Assembly: GCA_046047235.1 (NCBI GenBank)
Contig: JBJOII010000044.1
Span: 1-64,000, forward strand
Reading direction: 5' to 3'
DNA from: JBMTVN01 sp046047235
GTDB taxonomy: Bacteria > Verrucomicrobiota > Verrucomicrobiia > Limisphaerales > JAHDYP01
Length of the DNA: 64,000 nucleotides
The position numbers and the translations under genes are program-made. Shown one piece after another: positions 50,672 through 59,938 of the stretch (position 1 is the stretch's first letter; the number at the start of each line of letters is the position of its first letter). The notes beneath the pieces were generated by a model that saw only the letters and a list, made by a program, of their open reading frames with translations, was not told the DNA's origin and ran no database searches.

Positions 50672-52027
50672 CTATATATGCTCTCCATCGCTGGAGGTTT
50701 CCTCCGGCAGCAGCGCCTTCTTGTCACGCGTCAACCGCACGCGCGCCACCCGCATCCCCTCCATCGATTCCACCCGCAACTCGTAACCGTCCCGACGCAC
50801 CTTGTCGCCGCGCTTGGGGAAACCGCCCAGCAACTGCGTAATCCAACCACCGGTGGTCGCCACCAGGTCATCCTCCAGGGTCTCTCCCACCAACTCGCCC
50901 AGCTCGTGCAATGGCAACCCGCCGTCCAAATCCCAATGGATGTCGTCGAGCTGAACCACTCTCGGCTTCTCCTGGTCAAACTCATCCTGAATCTGCCCCA
51001 CCAGCTCCTCCAAAATGTTCTCCAGTGTAATCATCCCCGTCGTGCCCCCATACTCATCCACCACCACCCCCAAATGCAGTTTCTGCTCAAGAAAGGACTG
51101 AAGCACCGTCTCCAACCGCGCAGTCGGCGGAACATAGATGATCTTCCTCAGATACGGCTTCAGATCAGCCGCCACCTTGACCTTGTGCCTTGCGGAAAAA
51201 AGATCCTTCACGTGAACCACCCCCTGCGTCCGGTCTAAATCACCCTCCTCGCAAACCGGAAACCGCGAAAAGCGCGTCTGCTCCGCCAGCTCCAAACACT
51301 CCCCAATCGTACTCGTCGTGTCCAAAACAGCCATCTCATGACGCGGCCGCATCACTTCACGCACCTCGCGCCTCCCCAAGTCCAGCGCGTTCAATACCAC
51401 GTCCCGCCCCAATGTGGACCCCCCCGACCGCGCCTGCGCCGTGGTAAACAACAACCGCAACTCCTCCTCAGAATGACTGTGCTCCCCCTCCGACGCCGGA
51501 TTCAGCCCCAACCATCGCAACAACTGCAACGACGCACGGTTCAACACCCAGATAAACGGCCACGAAATACCATGAAACCACGCCAACGGACGCGCCACCC
51601 AAAGACTCGTCGGCAGCGGCTTCTGGATAGCCAGCCACTTGGGAGCCTGCTCGCCCGCCGTAATATGCAGGAAAGTCAGCACGGAGAAACCGACAAAAAA
51701 GGAGATGGAATGACGCCACGTCTCAGACTCCAGTTTCACCAGATCCAGCACCGGCGTCAGGAGCGCAGCGAAAACCGGCTCCCCCACCCATCCCAACCCA
51801 AGACTCGCTAGGGTAATGCCCAGCTGACATGCGCTCAACGAGGCATCCAGCTTCGCCAGAACCCTGCGCGCCACCTTCGCCCCTCGATTGCCCTTCGCCA
51901 CCAATGGCGTCAACTGGGTGTCGCGCACCTTCACCAACGCAAACTCCGCCGCCACAAAGAACCCGTTCAGCAACACCAACACCACCACCGCCAGGATCTT
52001 CAATAAAATCGGAACCAAGTCTTCCAT
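50672..52027 (-). CDS. CNNM/CBS-domain membrane protein (CorC/HlyC type), third of three
   Basis: A 451-residue protein with the domain order CNNM (DUF21, about residues 1-200, four hydrophobic segments), a CBS pair (about residues 220-340, MRPRHEMAVLDTT, GVVHVKDLFSARH, LGVVVDEYGGTTGMITLENILEELVGQI) and a CorC_HlyC domain at the C-terminus (GLPLHELGELVGETLEDDLVATTGGWI). Such proteins act in Mg2+/Co2+ homeostasis or efflux. The family name 'hemolysin' does not imply toxicity. It is the last of three paralogues; one base separates its ATG from the preceding stop. Confidence 0.9.
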   Translation of the reverse strand: MEDLVPILLKILAVVVLVLLNGFFVAAEFALVKVRDTQLTPLVAKGNRGAKVARRVLAKLDASLSACQLGITLASLGLGWVGEPVFAALLTPVLDLVKLESETWRHSISFFVGFSVLTFLHITAGEQAPKWLAIQKPLPTSLWVARPLAWFHGISWPFIWVLNRASLQLLRWLGLNPASEGEHSHSEEELRLLFTTAQARSGGSTLGRDVVLNALDLGRREVREVMRPRHEMAVLDTTSTIGECLELAEQTRFSRFPVCEEGDLDRTQGVVHVKDLFSARHKVKVAADLKPYLRKIIYVPPTARLETVLQSFLEQKLHLGVVVDEYGGTTGMITLENILEELVGQIQDEFDQEKPRVVQLDDIHWDLDGGLPLHELGELVGETLEDDLVATTGGWITQLLGGFPKRGDKVRRDGYELRVESMEGMRVARVRLTRDKKALLPEETSSDGEHI

Positions 52028-52028
52028 G

Positions 52029-52937
52029 CTAAACCTTCACCTCACCAAATAAATACCGCAGAATGTCGTCCCTCGTTACCACCCCAACTTCCTTGCCTCG
52101 ACTCCCCAACACGATCGCCAACCGATGCCCGCTCCGCCGCATCCGCTGCAGCGCCTCGTCCGCCTGACTCTCCTCCGGCAAATACAACGCCGGCTTCAAA
52201 AACTCCGCAGCAGGTCGCCCCAGATTCAACTGATCCTGGTAAAGCAACGTCTTCAAACTAATCACCCCAACCACACGCGGCTCTCTCCCCTTCCGTCCCT
52301 TGCCTTCCCAAACCGGAAACCGCGTCACTCTCCGCTGCCGCGCCAGACTCAATACCTCCCCCAATGGCGTCTCGGTATCCACCGAGACCAACTTCGCAAG
52401 CGGTGTGGCCAACTCCCCAACCTTCACCCCCCGCAAATCCAGAACCCGCCCAATCATCTGCCGCTCATCCCGACTCAACCCCTCAGGCGACTCCTGTAAA
52501 GTCAGCCTGAATTCTTCCAGGCTCGACACCAACCGATACCCCTGCTGGATCGCATCACGCGGTGTGACCAAACGCGCCGCAAACCGCATAAGCCCCACAA
52601 GCGGTGCCAGCAAACGATGCACCAGCCGGAACGGCCGCACCATCAACAAACACAGCCGGTTCGGATAAGTCTGGAAAATCCGCTTCGGCAGCAGTAAAAC
52701 AGTAATCACTACCGCCAGACAGTTCGCCAATGTGTTCCCCACCACAACGGTCCATAAAAAGCCCTCCGGATCCTGCAAATAAGCATGCAGCTGCCGGGCC
52801 CCCTTGCGCTCCTGCCGCACCCAAGTGCGAATCCTCACCGGATTCAAGGCAAACAACCCGGCCTCCATACCGGAAAAAAACGCCGATAAACCCACCGCCA
52901 AACCCAGTAGAATCACCCATAAAAGATAGCTCTCCAT
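52029..52937 (-). CDS. CNNM/CBS-domain membrane protein, second of three (short)
   Basis: A 302-residue paralogue of its neighbours: CNNM membrane domain (about residues 1-130; FFSGMEAGLFALNPVRIRTW) and CBS pair (VSVDTETPLGEVLSLAR, RMRRSGHRLAIVLGSRGKEVGVVTRDDILRYLFGEV). It lacks the C-terminal CorC_HlyC domain and the LDEYG-type loop is altered (GSRGKEVG). Ends abut both neighbours: its ATG directly follows the stop of the first paralogue (TAAATG) and its stop is one base from the third. It probably forms a heteromer with one of the full-length proteins, by inference. Confidence 0.87.
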   Translation of the reverse strand: MESYLLWVILLGLAVGLSAFFSGMEAGLFALNPVRIRTWVRQERKGARQLHAYLQDPEGFLWTVVVGNTLANCLAVVITVLLLPKRIFQTYPNRLCLLMVRPFRLVHRLLAPLVGLMRFAARLVTPRDAIQQGYRLVSSLEEFRLTLQESPEGLSRDERQMIGRVLDLRGVKVGELATPLAKLVSVDTETPLGEVLSLARQRRVTRFPVWEGKGRKGREPRVVGVISLKTLLYQDQLNLGRPAAEFLKPALYLPEESQADEALQRMRRSGHRLAIVLGSRGKEVGVVTRDDILRYLFGEVKV

Positions 52938-54191
52938 TTATCGTACCCCTTTCCGCCCCACACGCTCCACCCTGAGCTCCCTGACACAACGCTCGTCCGA
53001 AGCAAGCACCGTCATCCTTAACCCCTCATGCTGAACCACTTCCCCAACCTTCGGGATCCGCTCAGCCACATGCGCCATCAGCCCCCCCAACGTCTCCACC
53101 TCAGGAACATCCTCCAACCCGGGCATCTCCCGACGGAAATCATCCAGCCTTAGCCGCGCGTTCACCCGCCATAACCCCGGCGCCAACTCCTCCATCAGGA
53201 AACCCTGCTCTTCCCCCTCACCGTGCATCTCACCGACCATCGACTCCAAGATGTCATGCAAGGTCACCAACCCCACAGTAGCCCCATACTCATCCAACAC
53301 AATCGCCATGCCCCGCTGCTGCTGCTGAAGGCTCTTGAAAAGAAACAGCAGGTTCATGCTCTCCGGAACATACGAGGGCAGCTCAATCGCCTCCGCCAAA
53401 TCCACCCCGGGATCCAGCAACAAGGTCCTCGTGTTCAATACCCCCACAATGGTGTCCGGATCCTCATCATACACCGGCAACCGCTGATGCCTCGTCCTCC
53501 GTGCCACCGCCAGCATCTCTTCCACGGTCAACTCGTCAGAAATACAGGCCATCTGCGAACGAGGTAACATCACATCCTTCGCCGTCCGCTGGTCAAACTG
53601 CAGGATGTTCAAAATCATCTCCTTCTCCGTCTCCCCCAAAGTCCCGCTCTGCCACGCCATCTGCGTCAGTTCCTCATACTCCTCATCCGTCAAATGACGC
53701 GAAGGCGGAGGAATGCGACGGGTCAACGACCGCAAAACAAAGTTAACCCCGGCCTGCGCCATCCGGTGCGCCGGGCGCACCACCCGGACCAGCCACGCCA
53801 CCGGACTCGCCAACCGCGCGCTCCAACGCTCAGGGGCACGCACCGCCAGCGTCTTCGGAATCACCTCTCCCCCCACAACCAGAAAACCGAAAAGCAAAAG
53901 CAACAAAACCGGCACCTCCCACGAAAACCACGCCAAATCCTGCAGAATCCATAATACCAACGCCACCGCCATCGCGTTCGCCAAGGTGTTCCCCAACACT
54001 AAAGTCGCCAACAGGTCCTGCGGAGAATCCAGCAACCGCTTCAATCTCTCCCCAATAATAGGCGTCTGCTCCTGCAGCCGACGCAGCCGCCATCGACCGA
54101 GAGAAAACAAAGCCGACTCCGCCAGCGCAAAGAAAAAGCTGACGCCTAACATCCCCATCACACCCAAACTCACCCACGCCCAAATCGGCAT
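52938..54191 (-). CDS. CNNM/CBS-domain membrane protein (CorC/HlyC type), first of three
   Basis: A roughly 417-residue protein with an N-terminal CNNM domain (MGMLGVSFFFALAESALFSL, then LATLVLGNTLANAMAVALVL), CBS pair (MLPRSQMACISDELTVEEML, VLDEYGATVGLVTLHDILESMVGEM) and C-terminal CorC_HlyC domain (RVNARLRLDDFRREMPGL, KVGEVVQHEGLRMTVL). I prefer ATG 54191; a GTG at 54236, a few bases after the lpxC-fabZ stop, is an alternative that would give 432 residues. It is the first of three paralogues transcribed with no intergenic DNA and lies downstream of lpxC-fabZ. Confidence 0.9.
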   Translation of the reverse strand: MPIWAWVSLGVMGMLGVSFFFALAESALFSLGRWRLRRLQEQTPIIGERLKRLLDSPQDLLATLVLGNTLANAMAVALVLWILQDLAWFSWEVPVLLLLLFGFLVVGGEVIPKTLAVRAPERWSARLASPVAWLVRVVRPAHRMAQAGVNFVLRSLTRRIPPPSRHLTDEEYEELTQMAWQSGTLGETEKEMILNILQFDQRTAKDVMLPRSQMACISDELTVEEMLAVARRTRHQRLPVYDEDPDTIVGVLNTRTLLLDPGVDLAEAIELPSYVPESMNLLFLFKSLQQQQRGMAIVLDEYGATVGLVTLHDILESMVGEMHGEGEEQGFLMEELAPGLWRVNARLRLDDFRREMPGLEDVPEVETLGGLMAHVAERIPKVGEVVQHEGLRMTVLASDERCVRELRVERVGRKGVR

Positions 54192-54241
54192 GAAAGGAAT
54201 TATGGGTCCGCTACCCCCATCCGCAAGGCTGTTCACCCCCG

Positions 54242-55588
54242 CTATTCGTCCACCACCATGAAGGTGACCTCGGCTTCACTCACCGTCTCACCATCCACGC
54301 TGCAGACACCCTTCGCCCGCCCAATGCGCCCACGCTTGCGGGTCAACTCCACCTCAATCATCAAAACATCACCCGGCCGGACCGGCTTCCTCCACTTGAC
54401 GTTCTCCGCCGACATGAAATACGCAGGCTTCCCCGCGTTCTCAGGCTGGTTCAACATCAGGATGCCCGCAACCTGCGCAATCGCTTCCAACTGCAGCACT
54501 CCCGGCATGATGGGATGCCCGGGAAAATGCCCCTGAAAATAGGGCTCGTTGATCGTAACGTTCTTCTGCCCCGTAACCTTGTTGTCCTCCAAATGCGTAA
54601 TCCGGTCCACCATCAGAAATGGATACCGATGCGGCAACACCTTCAACAGCCGCATAATGTCGTAAATCGCCTTGCCTGAAGCCGGCGCCTCCGTGCCAAT
54701 CGTCACTTTGTCAGCCGCCGCAGGAGGCGCCGCAAAACTCGACTTCGCAGCACTGGTCCGCTTAATGCCCTCCGCCAGCCGCTTCGCCAGTTCACAGTTA
54801 ATGGTGTGACTCGGCTTTACCGCAATCACATGCCCCTGGATCGGCCGACCCACCAATGATAAATCCCCCACAATATCCAGAATCTTGTGCCGTACAAACT
54901 CCTCCGGATACCTCAAGGGCTCCGTCGTCAAAACCGCATCATCCCGGATCACCACCGCATTCTCCAAACTCCCCCCCCGAATCAACCCGTTCTTAATCAG
55001 ATGCTCGATCTCCTCGTAAAAACAGAATGTCCGCGCAACAGACAATTCACGCTCCCAACTCTCCGGACTCAGTTCCACACTGTAAAACTGAGTGAACCGC
55101 CCCTCGCGATCCGAACTCGTGCACGTAATCTTAAAACGATCGTGCGGAAATACCGACATCACGGAATCACCCGACTGCACCTCAATCGGCGTGGTCACCT
55201 TCAGCACATCCCGCTCCTCTGCCTGCGGTTGAATCCCCGCCTGCATCACCAGCTCGCAAAAATGCTTCGAACTCCCATCCCCAATCGGGGGCTCGTTCGC
55301 GTCCAACTCCACAATCGCATTGTCCACCCCATAGCCCGACAGCGTCGCCAGCAAATGCTCCACGGTGTGGATCTTAATGTTCCCCTTCGAAAGCGTCGTG
55401 GATCGGTTGGTCTCACTCACCAGAGAAACCGATGCCTCAATCTCAGGATGCCCGTCCAAATCAACGCGCCGGAAGCGTATCCCGGTGCCGGCCTCCGCCG
55501 GCAGCACCTTAAGGCGCACCCGGTTCCCGCTATGAAGCCCTATTCCTTCAAGTGAACTGGCCTCCCGTAAAGTCTGCTGTCTTGACAC
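54242..55588 (-). CDS. lpxC-fabZ: Bifunctional LpxC deacetylase / FabZ dehydratase
   Basis: A fusion seen in Bacteroidetes and some PVC lineages. Residues about 1-290 are LpxC, the zinc UDP-3-O-acyl-GlcNAc deacetylase committing lipid A synthesis: LEGIGLHSGNRVRLKV, IHTVEHLLATLSGYGVDNA (zinc His), and RHKILDIVGDL (zinc His and Asp). Residues about 300-448 are FabZ, the 3-hydroxyacyl-ACP dehydratase: KVLPHRYPFLMVDRI, then GHFPGHPIMPGVLQLEAIAQ with the catalytic His and Glu. The start codon is GTG. The two activities share the 3-hydroxyacyl-ACP pool, so the fusion may balance lipid A and fatty acid synthesis. It confirms an LPS-type envelope. Confidence 0.96.
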   Translation of the reverse strand: MSRQQTLREASSLEGIGLHSGNRVRLKVLPAEAGTGIRFRRVDLDGHPEIEASVSLVSETNRSTTLSKGNIKIHTVEHLLATLSGYGVDNAIVELDANEPPIGDGSSKHFCELVMQAGIQPQAEERDVLKVTTPIEVQSGDSVMSVFPHDRFKITCTSSDREGRFTQFYSVELSPESWERELSVARTFCFYEEIEHLIKNGLIRGGSLENAVVIRDDAVLTTEPLRYPEEFVRHKILDIVGDLSLVGRPIQGHVIAVKPSHTINCELAKRLAEGIKRTSAAKSSFAAPPAAADKVTIGTEAPASGKAIYDIMRLLKVLPHRYPFLMVDRITHLEDNKVTGQKNVTINEPYFQGHFPGHPIMPGVLQLEAIAQVAGILMLNQPENAGKPAYFMSAENVKWRKPVRPGDVLMIEVELTRKRGRIGRAKGVCSVDGETVSEAEVTFMVVDE

Positions 55589-55634
55589 CGCGGCATTAAA
55601 ACGAGCCCCGCGCTGCTTGGCAAGCGAGGGAAAG

Positions 55635-55676
55635 ACAAACCCTCCGGGAGACTTAACGCCTGCCCGGAGGGTTTGT
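55635..55676 (-). terminator. Hairpin terminator after pnp
   Basis: ACAAACCCTCCGGG (55635-55648) and CCCGGAGGGTTTGT (55663-55676) form a perfect 14-bp stem with a 14-base loop, 29 bp after the pnp stop and upstream of lpxC. There is no long T-run, but the base of the stem is A/T-rich. It may act on both strands. Confidence 0.82.
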
Positions 55677-55704
55677 TATGAATTCAGATCGCAAAGAAAT
55701 GAAC

Positions 55705-57870
55705 TTACTCGGCAGCCGGCTCCTCAGCCCCACCTTCCTGCTCAGCCTTCATCTCGCGATCACGATCTTCCATCGCGGCCCGACGCGAAAGCTTCACCCG
55801 GCCCTTCTCGTCCACCCCAATGCACTTCACCCAGATCTCATCACCCATCTTCACGATATCTTCCGCCGACTTCACACGGAAGTTGGCCAACTCGCTGATG
55901 TGCACCAGACCATCCTTGCCCGGGAAGATTTCCACAAACACGCCAAAGTCCTTAATGGTAACAACCTTGCCGCGGTAAATCTTGCCAACCTCAATCTCAC
56001 CCACCATGCCCTCCACCGCCTCACGGGCAATCTGCATGCCCTCAGCAGACACGGAGTAGATCATCACGGTGCCGTCATCCTCAATGTTGATCTCACAACC
56101 AGACTCATCAACGATGCGCTTGATGTTCTTGCCGCCAGGTCCAATGAGCGCCCCGATCTTGTCAGGGTTGATCTTGATGCTGAGGATTCTCGGAGCATAA
56201 CGGCTCAGCTCTTCCCTCGGCTGCGCCAAGGTCTCCGCCATCTTGCCAAGAATGTGCATCCGCGCCACACGAGCGCGCTCCACAGCATCAGCCATGATCT
56301 TGTGCGGCACACCACGCAGCTTCAAATCCAGCTGAAAGCCAGTGATCCCCTTCTCAGTGCCGGAGATCTTGCAGTCCATGTCGCAGAACGCATCCTCCCA
56401 CCCAATAATGTCAGTCAGCAAAACGTGCTTGCCGATCTTGCCGTCGGCATCCTCACGGGTGCAAAGACCCACGCTGATGCCCGCCACAGGCCGGATCATC
56501 GGAACACCAGCATCCATCAACGCCAGCGTGCCACCGCAAACAGAAGCCATCGACGTGCTGCCGTTGGATTCCATGATCTCGCACGTCACACGAATCGCAT
56601 ATTGAAAGGTGTCAAACGGAATCATCGGCTCCAACGAACGCTCAGCCAATGCTCCATGGCCAATCTCACGGCGCCCCGGACCACTAATGCGGCCCGTCTC
56701 GCCCACAGAGAAATTGGGGAAATTGTAGTGCAGGATGAACTTCTTCTGGTTGGAACCACCAGTGTAGGAATCAAATTCCTGCGCATCCTCCATCGTCCCC
56801 AAGGTCGCCAAGGCCACAGCCTGAGTCTCACCCCTTTGGAACATCGCCGAACCGTGCGCACGCGGAAGAATTCCCACCTCCGACTCCAAAGGCCGCACCT
56901 CGTCGTCCTTGCGACCATCCAGACGCTTGCCCTGATCCAGCAGCAAGGAACGAACAGCTTCCTTCTGCACGTAGTAAAAGGCTTCCTTGGCCACCGCATC
57001 AGTCGCCACTTCCTCTCCAAACTTCTCCACCAGCTTGGACGCCACTTCCTCCGCAACCTGCTTCACTGCTGCTTCGCGCGCCAGCTTGCCAACCGTCAAC
57101 AGAGCCGGAACGATCTTCTCGCCTGCCGTGGCCTTCGCCTCAGCCAAAACCTCGTCAGGCACCAACTTAATGGACACATCGCGCTTGGCCCGACCTGCCA
57201 GCTTCGCCAGCTCCTTCTGCCCGGCAATAATCGGCTGAACCGCATCGTGCGCCAGCAACAACGCCTTGTTGAAATCTTCCTCGGTAATCTCCTTGGCCGA
57301 CCCTTCGAACATCACCAAGTCAGTCTCGCTGCCCACATACACCAGATCGAGATCGCTCTCCGCCATCTCCTCATGGGTCGGGTTCACCACAAACTCACCC
57401 TTGATGCGCCCTAAACGAACCGCACCCAAAGGACCCGCCCACGGAATATCACTGACCATCAGGGCCGCCGATGCACCGTTCACCGCCAAAATGTCGGGAT
57501 CGTTCTCACCATCCGCACTCAGCAAAACGCTCTGCACCTGCACCTCGTTGATCCAACCCTTCGGGAACAACGGACGAATCGGACGATCAATCATCCGACA
57601 GGTCAAAATCTCCTTCTCGGTCGGACGCCCCTCGCGCTTGAAATAACCGCCAGGAAAGCGGCCGGCCGCCGCCGCCTTCTCACGGTAATCAACGGTCAGA
57701 GGAAAAAAATCAATGCCCGGCCGAGGCGTGCTCGCCCCCACCGCGGCAACAATCAAAATCGTCTCGCCGCACTGGACGGTCACCGCACCATCCGCCTGCT
57801 TGGCTAGTTTGCCGGATTCAAAAGTCATCTGCCGATCGTTCGGCAGCTTCACAGTTACTTTGTGTGCCAT
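55705..57870 (-). CDS. pnp: Polynucleotide phosphorylase
   Basis: PNPase degrades RNA 3' to 5' with phosphate and is a degradosome component. The predicted product is about 721 residues. It has two RNase PH domains (KLAKQADGAVTVQCGETILIV, KREGRPTEKEILTCRMIDRPI in the first; AMFQRGETQAVALATLGTMED and MDAGVPMIRPVAGISVGL in the second), a KH domain (KIGALIGPGGKNIKRIVDESG) and an S1 domain (GKIYRGKVVTIKDFGVFVEIFPGKDGLVHISEL). The start is ATG 57870 (MAHKVTVKLPND); a GTG at 57906 would add twelve residues. It follows rpsO, as in many bacteria, but with a terminator and a 220-bp leader between them. Confidence 0.96.
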   Translation of the reverse strand: MAHKVTVKLPNDRQMTFESGKLAKQADGAVTVQCGETILIVAAVGASTPRPGIDFFPLTVDYREKAAAAGRFPGGYFKREGRPTEKEILTCRMIDRPIRPLFPKGWINEVQVQSVLLSADGENDPDILAVNGASAALMVSDIPWAGPLGAVRLGRIKGEFVVNPTHEEMAESDLDLVYVGSETDLVMFEGSAKEITEEDFNKALLLAHDAVQPIIAGQKELAKLAGRAKRDVSIKLVPDEVLAEAKATAGEKIVPALLTVGKLAREAAVKQVAEEVASKLVEKFGEEVATDAVAKEAFYYVQKEAVRSLLLDQGKRLDGRKDDEVRPLESEVGILPRAHGSAMFQRGETQAVALATLGTMEDAQEFDSYTGGSNQKKFILHYNFPNFSVGETGRISGPGRREIGHGALAERSLEPMIPFDTFQYAIRVTCEIMESNGSTSMASVCGGTLALMDAGVPMIRPVAGISVGLCTREDADGKIGKHVLLTDIIGWEDAFCDMDCKISGTEKGITGFQLDLKLRGVPHKIMADAVERARVARMHILGKMAETLAQPREELSRYAPRILSIKINPDKIGALIGPGGKNIKRIVDESGCEINIEDDGTVMIYSVSAEGMQIAREAVEGMVGEIEVGKIYRGKVVTIKDFGVFVEIFPGKDGLVHISELANFRVKSAEDIVKMGDEIWVKCIGVDEKGRVKLSRRAAMEDRDREMKAEQEGGAEEPAAE

Positions 57871-57993
57871 AAGCTTTCGCACACCCTTGACCCGGAGGAA
57901 TTTCACTCAAGGCCCGGCATCCAGGCATTGACCGAAATTTCCCTAAGCCAAAAGTGCGCACCTTCTGAACGCGACCATTCTTTCTGAGGTTAC

Positions 57994-58087
57994 GGGAAAG
58001 AAGTCCGGCACGATCGCGTCCACGATGCCGCTTTCCCCTGCGTACAGCAGTGTCCCAAGGCCCGCCATCTGGCTGATTCCTCCGGAC
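57994..58087 (-). promoter_or_regulatory. Possible structured leader of pnp
   Basis: Between the rpsO terminator and pnp, GGGAAAG (57994-58000) can pair with CTTTCCC (58031-58037), and GTCCGG (58003-58008), inside that loop, can pair with CCGGAC (58082-58087). Together they would form a pseudoknot-like fold on the minus-strand RNA. In other bacteria, pnp leaders are targets of autoregulation by RNase III and PNPase. Here both pairings are only read by eye and their significance is unproven. Confidence 0.35.
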
Positions 58088-58089
58088 AC

Positions 58090-58122
58090 AACAAAAACCC
58101 GGCAACCATGAAGGCTGCCGGG
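58090..58122 (-). terminator. Terminator after rpsO
   Basis: On the minus strand CCCGGCAGCC and GGTTGCCGGG form a 10-bp stem with one G-T pair and a short loop, followed by TTTTT (58093-58097). It lies 9 bp after the rpsO stop and separates rpsO from pnp. Confidence 0.88.
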
Positions 58123-58130
58123 AAGGTTTT

Positions 58131-58388
58131 CTAGCGACGAAGCTTAAGTTTCTTCGTTATCGTCTGATAACGAGAAACATCGGTGGACTTCAGATAATCC
58201 AGCAGACGGCGGCGTTGGCCCACCATCACCAAAAGCCCGCGACGGGAGCTGTGGTCTTTCTTGTTCTGCTGGAGATGCGTCGTAAGGTGATTGATACGAT
58301 GCGTCAGCAGAGCGATCTGTACATCGGCCGATCCGGTGTCCCGCTCATGTGTGCGGAAATCCTGAATCGTCTTATTCTTGGCTTGCAT
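58131..58388 (-). CDS. rpsO: 30S ribosomal protein S15
   Basis: S15 binds 16S rRNA and helps assemble the 30S platform. The 85-residue sequence carries the family motif HERDTGSADVQIALLTHRINHLTTHLQQNKKDHSSRRGLLVMVGQRRRLLDYLK. It is a few residues shorter than E. coli S15 at the N-terminus. pnp is next downstream, a conserved order. The 195-bp gap upstream (58389-58583) shows no gene and should contain the rpsO promoter. Confidence 0.97.
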   Translation of the reverse strand: MQAKNKTIQDFRTHERDTGSADVQIALLTHRINHLTTHLQQNKKDHSSRRGLLVMVGQRRRLLDYLKSTDVSRYQTITKKLKLRR

Positions 58389-58583
58389 ACGGGTCTGTTC
58401 CCAACCGCTACTTCTTCTAATTCAGTCTTAAATCGAAAGCGAGGAACATACGTGCTCCTCCAAGACCTTGTAAAGGACTTTTGAAGAACGGAAGATCTGC
58501 CGTCTCCTCATCCGCACCACCCTGGCCGTTGGCCCCCCGAATAAACGCCCCTCCTCCGCCAACTCCAACACGTTAAGGGACAA

Positions 58584-59456
58584 CTACCGCGCCAGGGCCA
58601 CCACATACCGTTGAAGCCGATTGGTTTCTTCACGGTCCTTAAAATGCACGTAGACCTGATGCAGGTTCGAACACACCCGAAGCAGAATCCGACGCGGACT
58701 CGCCGGCGAAAGCAGCCCCTCCTGATAGCCGTAACTCACCTGCATTAAATACTTGATGCAGTCCGACTTGCTCAGCAACCGCCCCTGATTAAACGCATCA
58801 ATGAAAACCTCCTCCCTGCTCGTCTGGTAGCGGCACAGGAAATGCCCGGGCATGCCAATACCCGCTATCGGTAACTGTAAACGCCGGGCCACAAACAGAT
58901 AGATCAGGCACAAACTCACTGGGTTCCCCATGCGCCGATCCATCACGCGGTTGAGATAACTGTTCTCAGGGTCGTAATAGTCGCTTTCGTTCCCCTTAAA
59001 ACCCCTCGAATCAAACAGACAGGTGTTAATGTGAGCCAGCACCTCGCCAGAAGCCCCGCTGGTAGGCAAATCCTCCCTCAACTCGTCCGCCATCTCATCC
59101 AGCAACGCGCGATACCCCTCAACGTTGATCTCTGGATACCGCGTCGCCGCCAGCGACCACATCGCCTCCTCCAAGTCAAAATCCTCCCCATGGCTGAGAC
59201 AAAGGCTCAAAAAATCGTTGTCCGCCCGCTGCCGCCCCAAAAACTGCAGCAATCCTAAAACCCGCTTCCGTATCACCGGATTCGCATCCAGACGGTAACC
59301 CTGCAACCATTCAATCGCACCCTCACCACATGCGAGAATGCGCTGACGAACAACCTCGTTCACCGCCGGATCATCGTCCTCCAGCAAATGCACCAATGCC
59401 GCTTGCTGTGCAACAGACAACCCCCCCAACTTCTCTTTGACTGTGATCGCCGACAT
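58584..59456 (-). CDS. SirB1/transglutaminase-like family protein
   Basis: A 290-residue soluble protein. Residues about 15-100 are helical and HEAT-like (VHLLEDDDPAVNEVVRQRIL, NPVIRKRVLGLLQFLG). Residues about 120-250 match the SirB1 N-terminal/transglutaminase-like domain (PF13369): NTCLFDSRGFKGNESDYYDPENSYLNRVMDRRMGNPVSLCLIYLFVARRLQLP, then GIGMPGHFLCRY and VFIDAFNQGRLLS. The conserved Cys of SLCLIY and His of PGHFLCRY could be catalytic, but no reaction is known for the family. I start at ATG 59456 (MSAITVKEKL) rather than the longer frame to 59477. Downstream of the small membrane protein and alaS on the same strand. Confidence 0.86.
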   Translation of the reverse strand: MSAITVKEKLGGLSVAQQAALVHLLEDDDPAVNEVVRQRILACGEGAIEWLQGYRLDANPVIRKRVLGLLQFLGRQRADNDFLSLCLSHGEDFDLEEAMWSLAATRYPEINVEGYRALLDEMADELREDLPTSGASGEVLAHINTCLFDSRGFKGNESDYYDPENSYLNRVMDRRMGNPVSLCLIYLFVARRLQLPIAGIGMPGHFLCRYQTSREEVFIDAFNQGRLLSKSDCIKYLMQVSYGYQEGLLSPASPRRILLRVCSNLHQVYVHFKDREETNRLQRYVVALAR

Positions 59457-59543
59457 GCTTGACAGGAACCGCACCACTATGGCGCCTGGCTTCCGCTGAA
59501 ATCAATCGGTTTGAATAGGACTTACTTTAGGCTCCACTCCACC

Positions 59544-59879
59544 CTACTCATCCGAATGTCTTACTCCTCGCACCGGATGTTCACCCCTCTCACCTCGGAC
59601 ACGCTCCTTGCCGGCAGACGCATCCTCTTCCGCACCAAATGTCTCTTTCAGAATCCGGAGTTGCTGGGACCGAATCTCCCGCCGTGTAGCTCTGGCATCC
59701 AAAAGCGCCAATACCAAAGCCACCTGGGTCACCAGCAAACACATCGTCCAATACGCAATGTAACCCCACCCCTTGAGCGCATCACTTAACCAAGTCTGCC
59801 CCCATACCAACAAGCCAACCGACAAGAGCAGGAAAAACAACCCAAACCACCGGCGGCGCGAATTGATGATACCAGCCAT
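59544..59879 (-). CDS. Small two-helix membrane protein
   Basis: A 111-residue protein with two hydrophobic segments (about residues 12-31 and 39-61) joined by a short loop, then a charged, helical cytoplasmic tail with many Arg and Glu (RATRREIRSQQLRILKETFG). I recognise no family. It starts 59 bp after the alaS stop and ends 87 bp before the SirB1-like gene, so it may be cotranscribed with alaS. Coding status is supported by hydrophobic pattern and codon use only. Confidence 0.6.
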   Translation of the reverse strand: MAGIINSRRRWFGLFFLLLSVGLLVWGQTWLSDALKGWGYIAYWTMCLLVTQVALVLALLDARATRREIRSQQLRILKETFGAEEDASAGKERVRGERGEHPVRGVRHSDE

Positions 59880-59938
59880 ACGCAGGAAGATAGTCCCAGT
59901 TCCGCCCTGCCGCTAGAACCTCCATTCCGCCAGAAACT

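Noticed and set aside
50672..54191. Haemolysin toxin genes
   Set aside because: The HlyC/CorC family name is historical; domains are CNNM plus CBS, fitting metal homeostasis rather than toxins.
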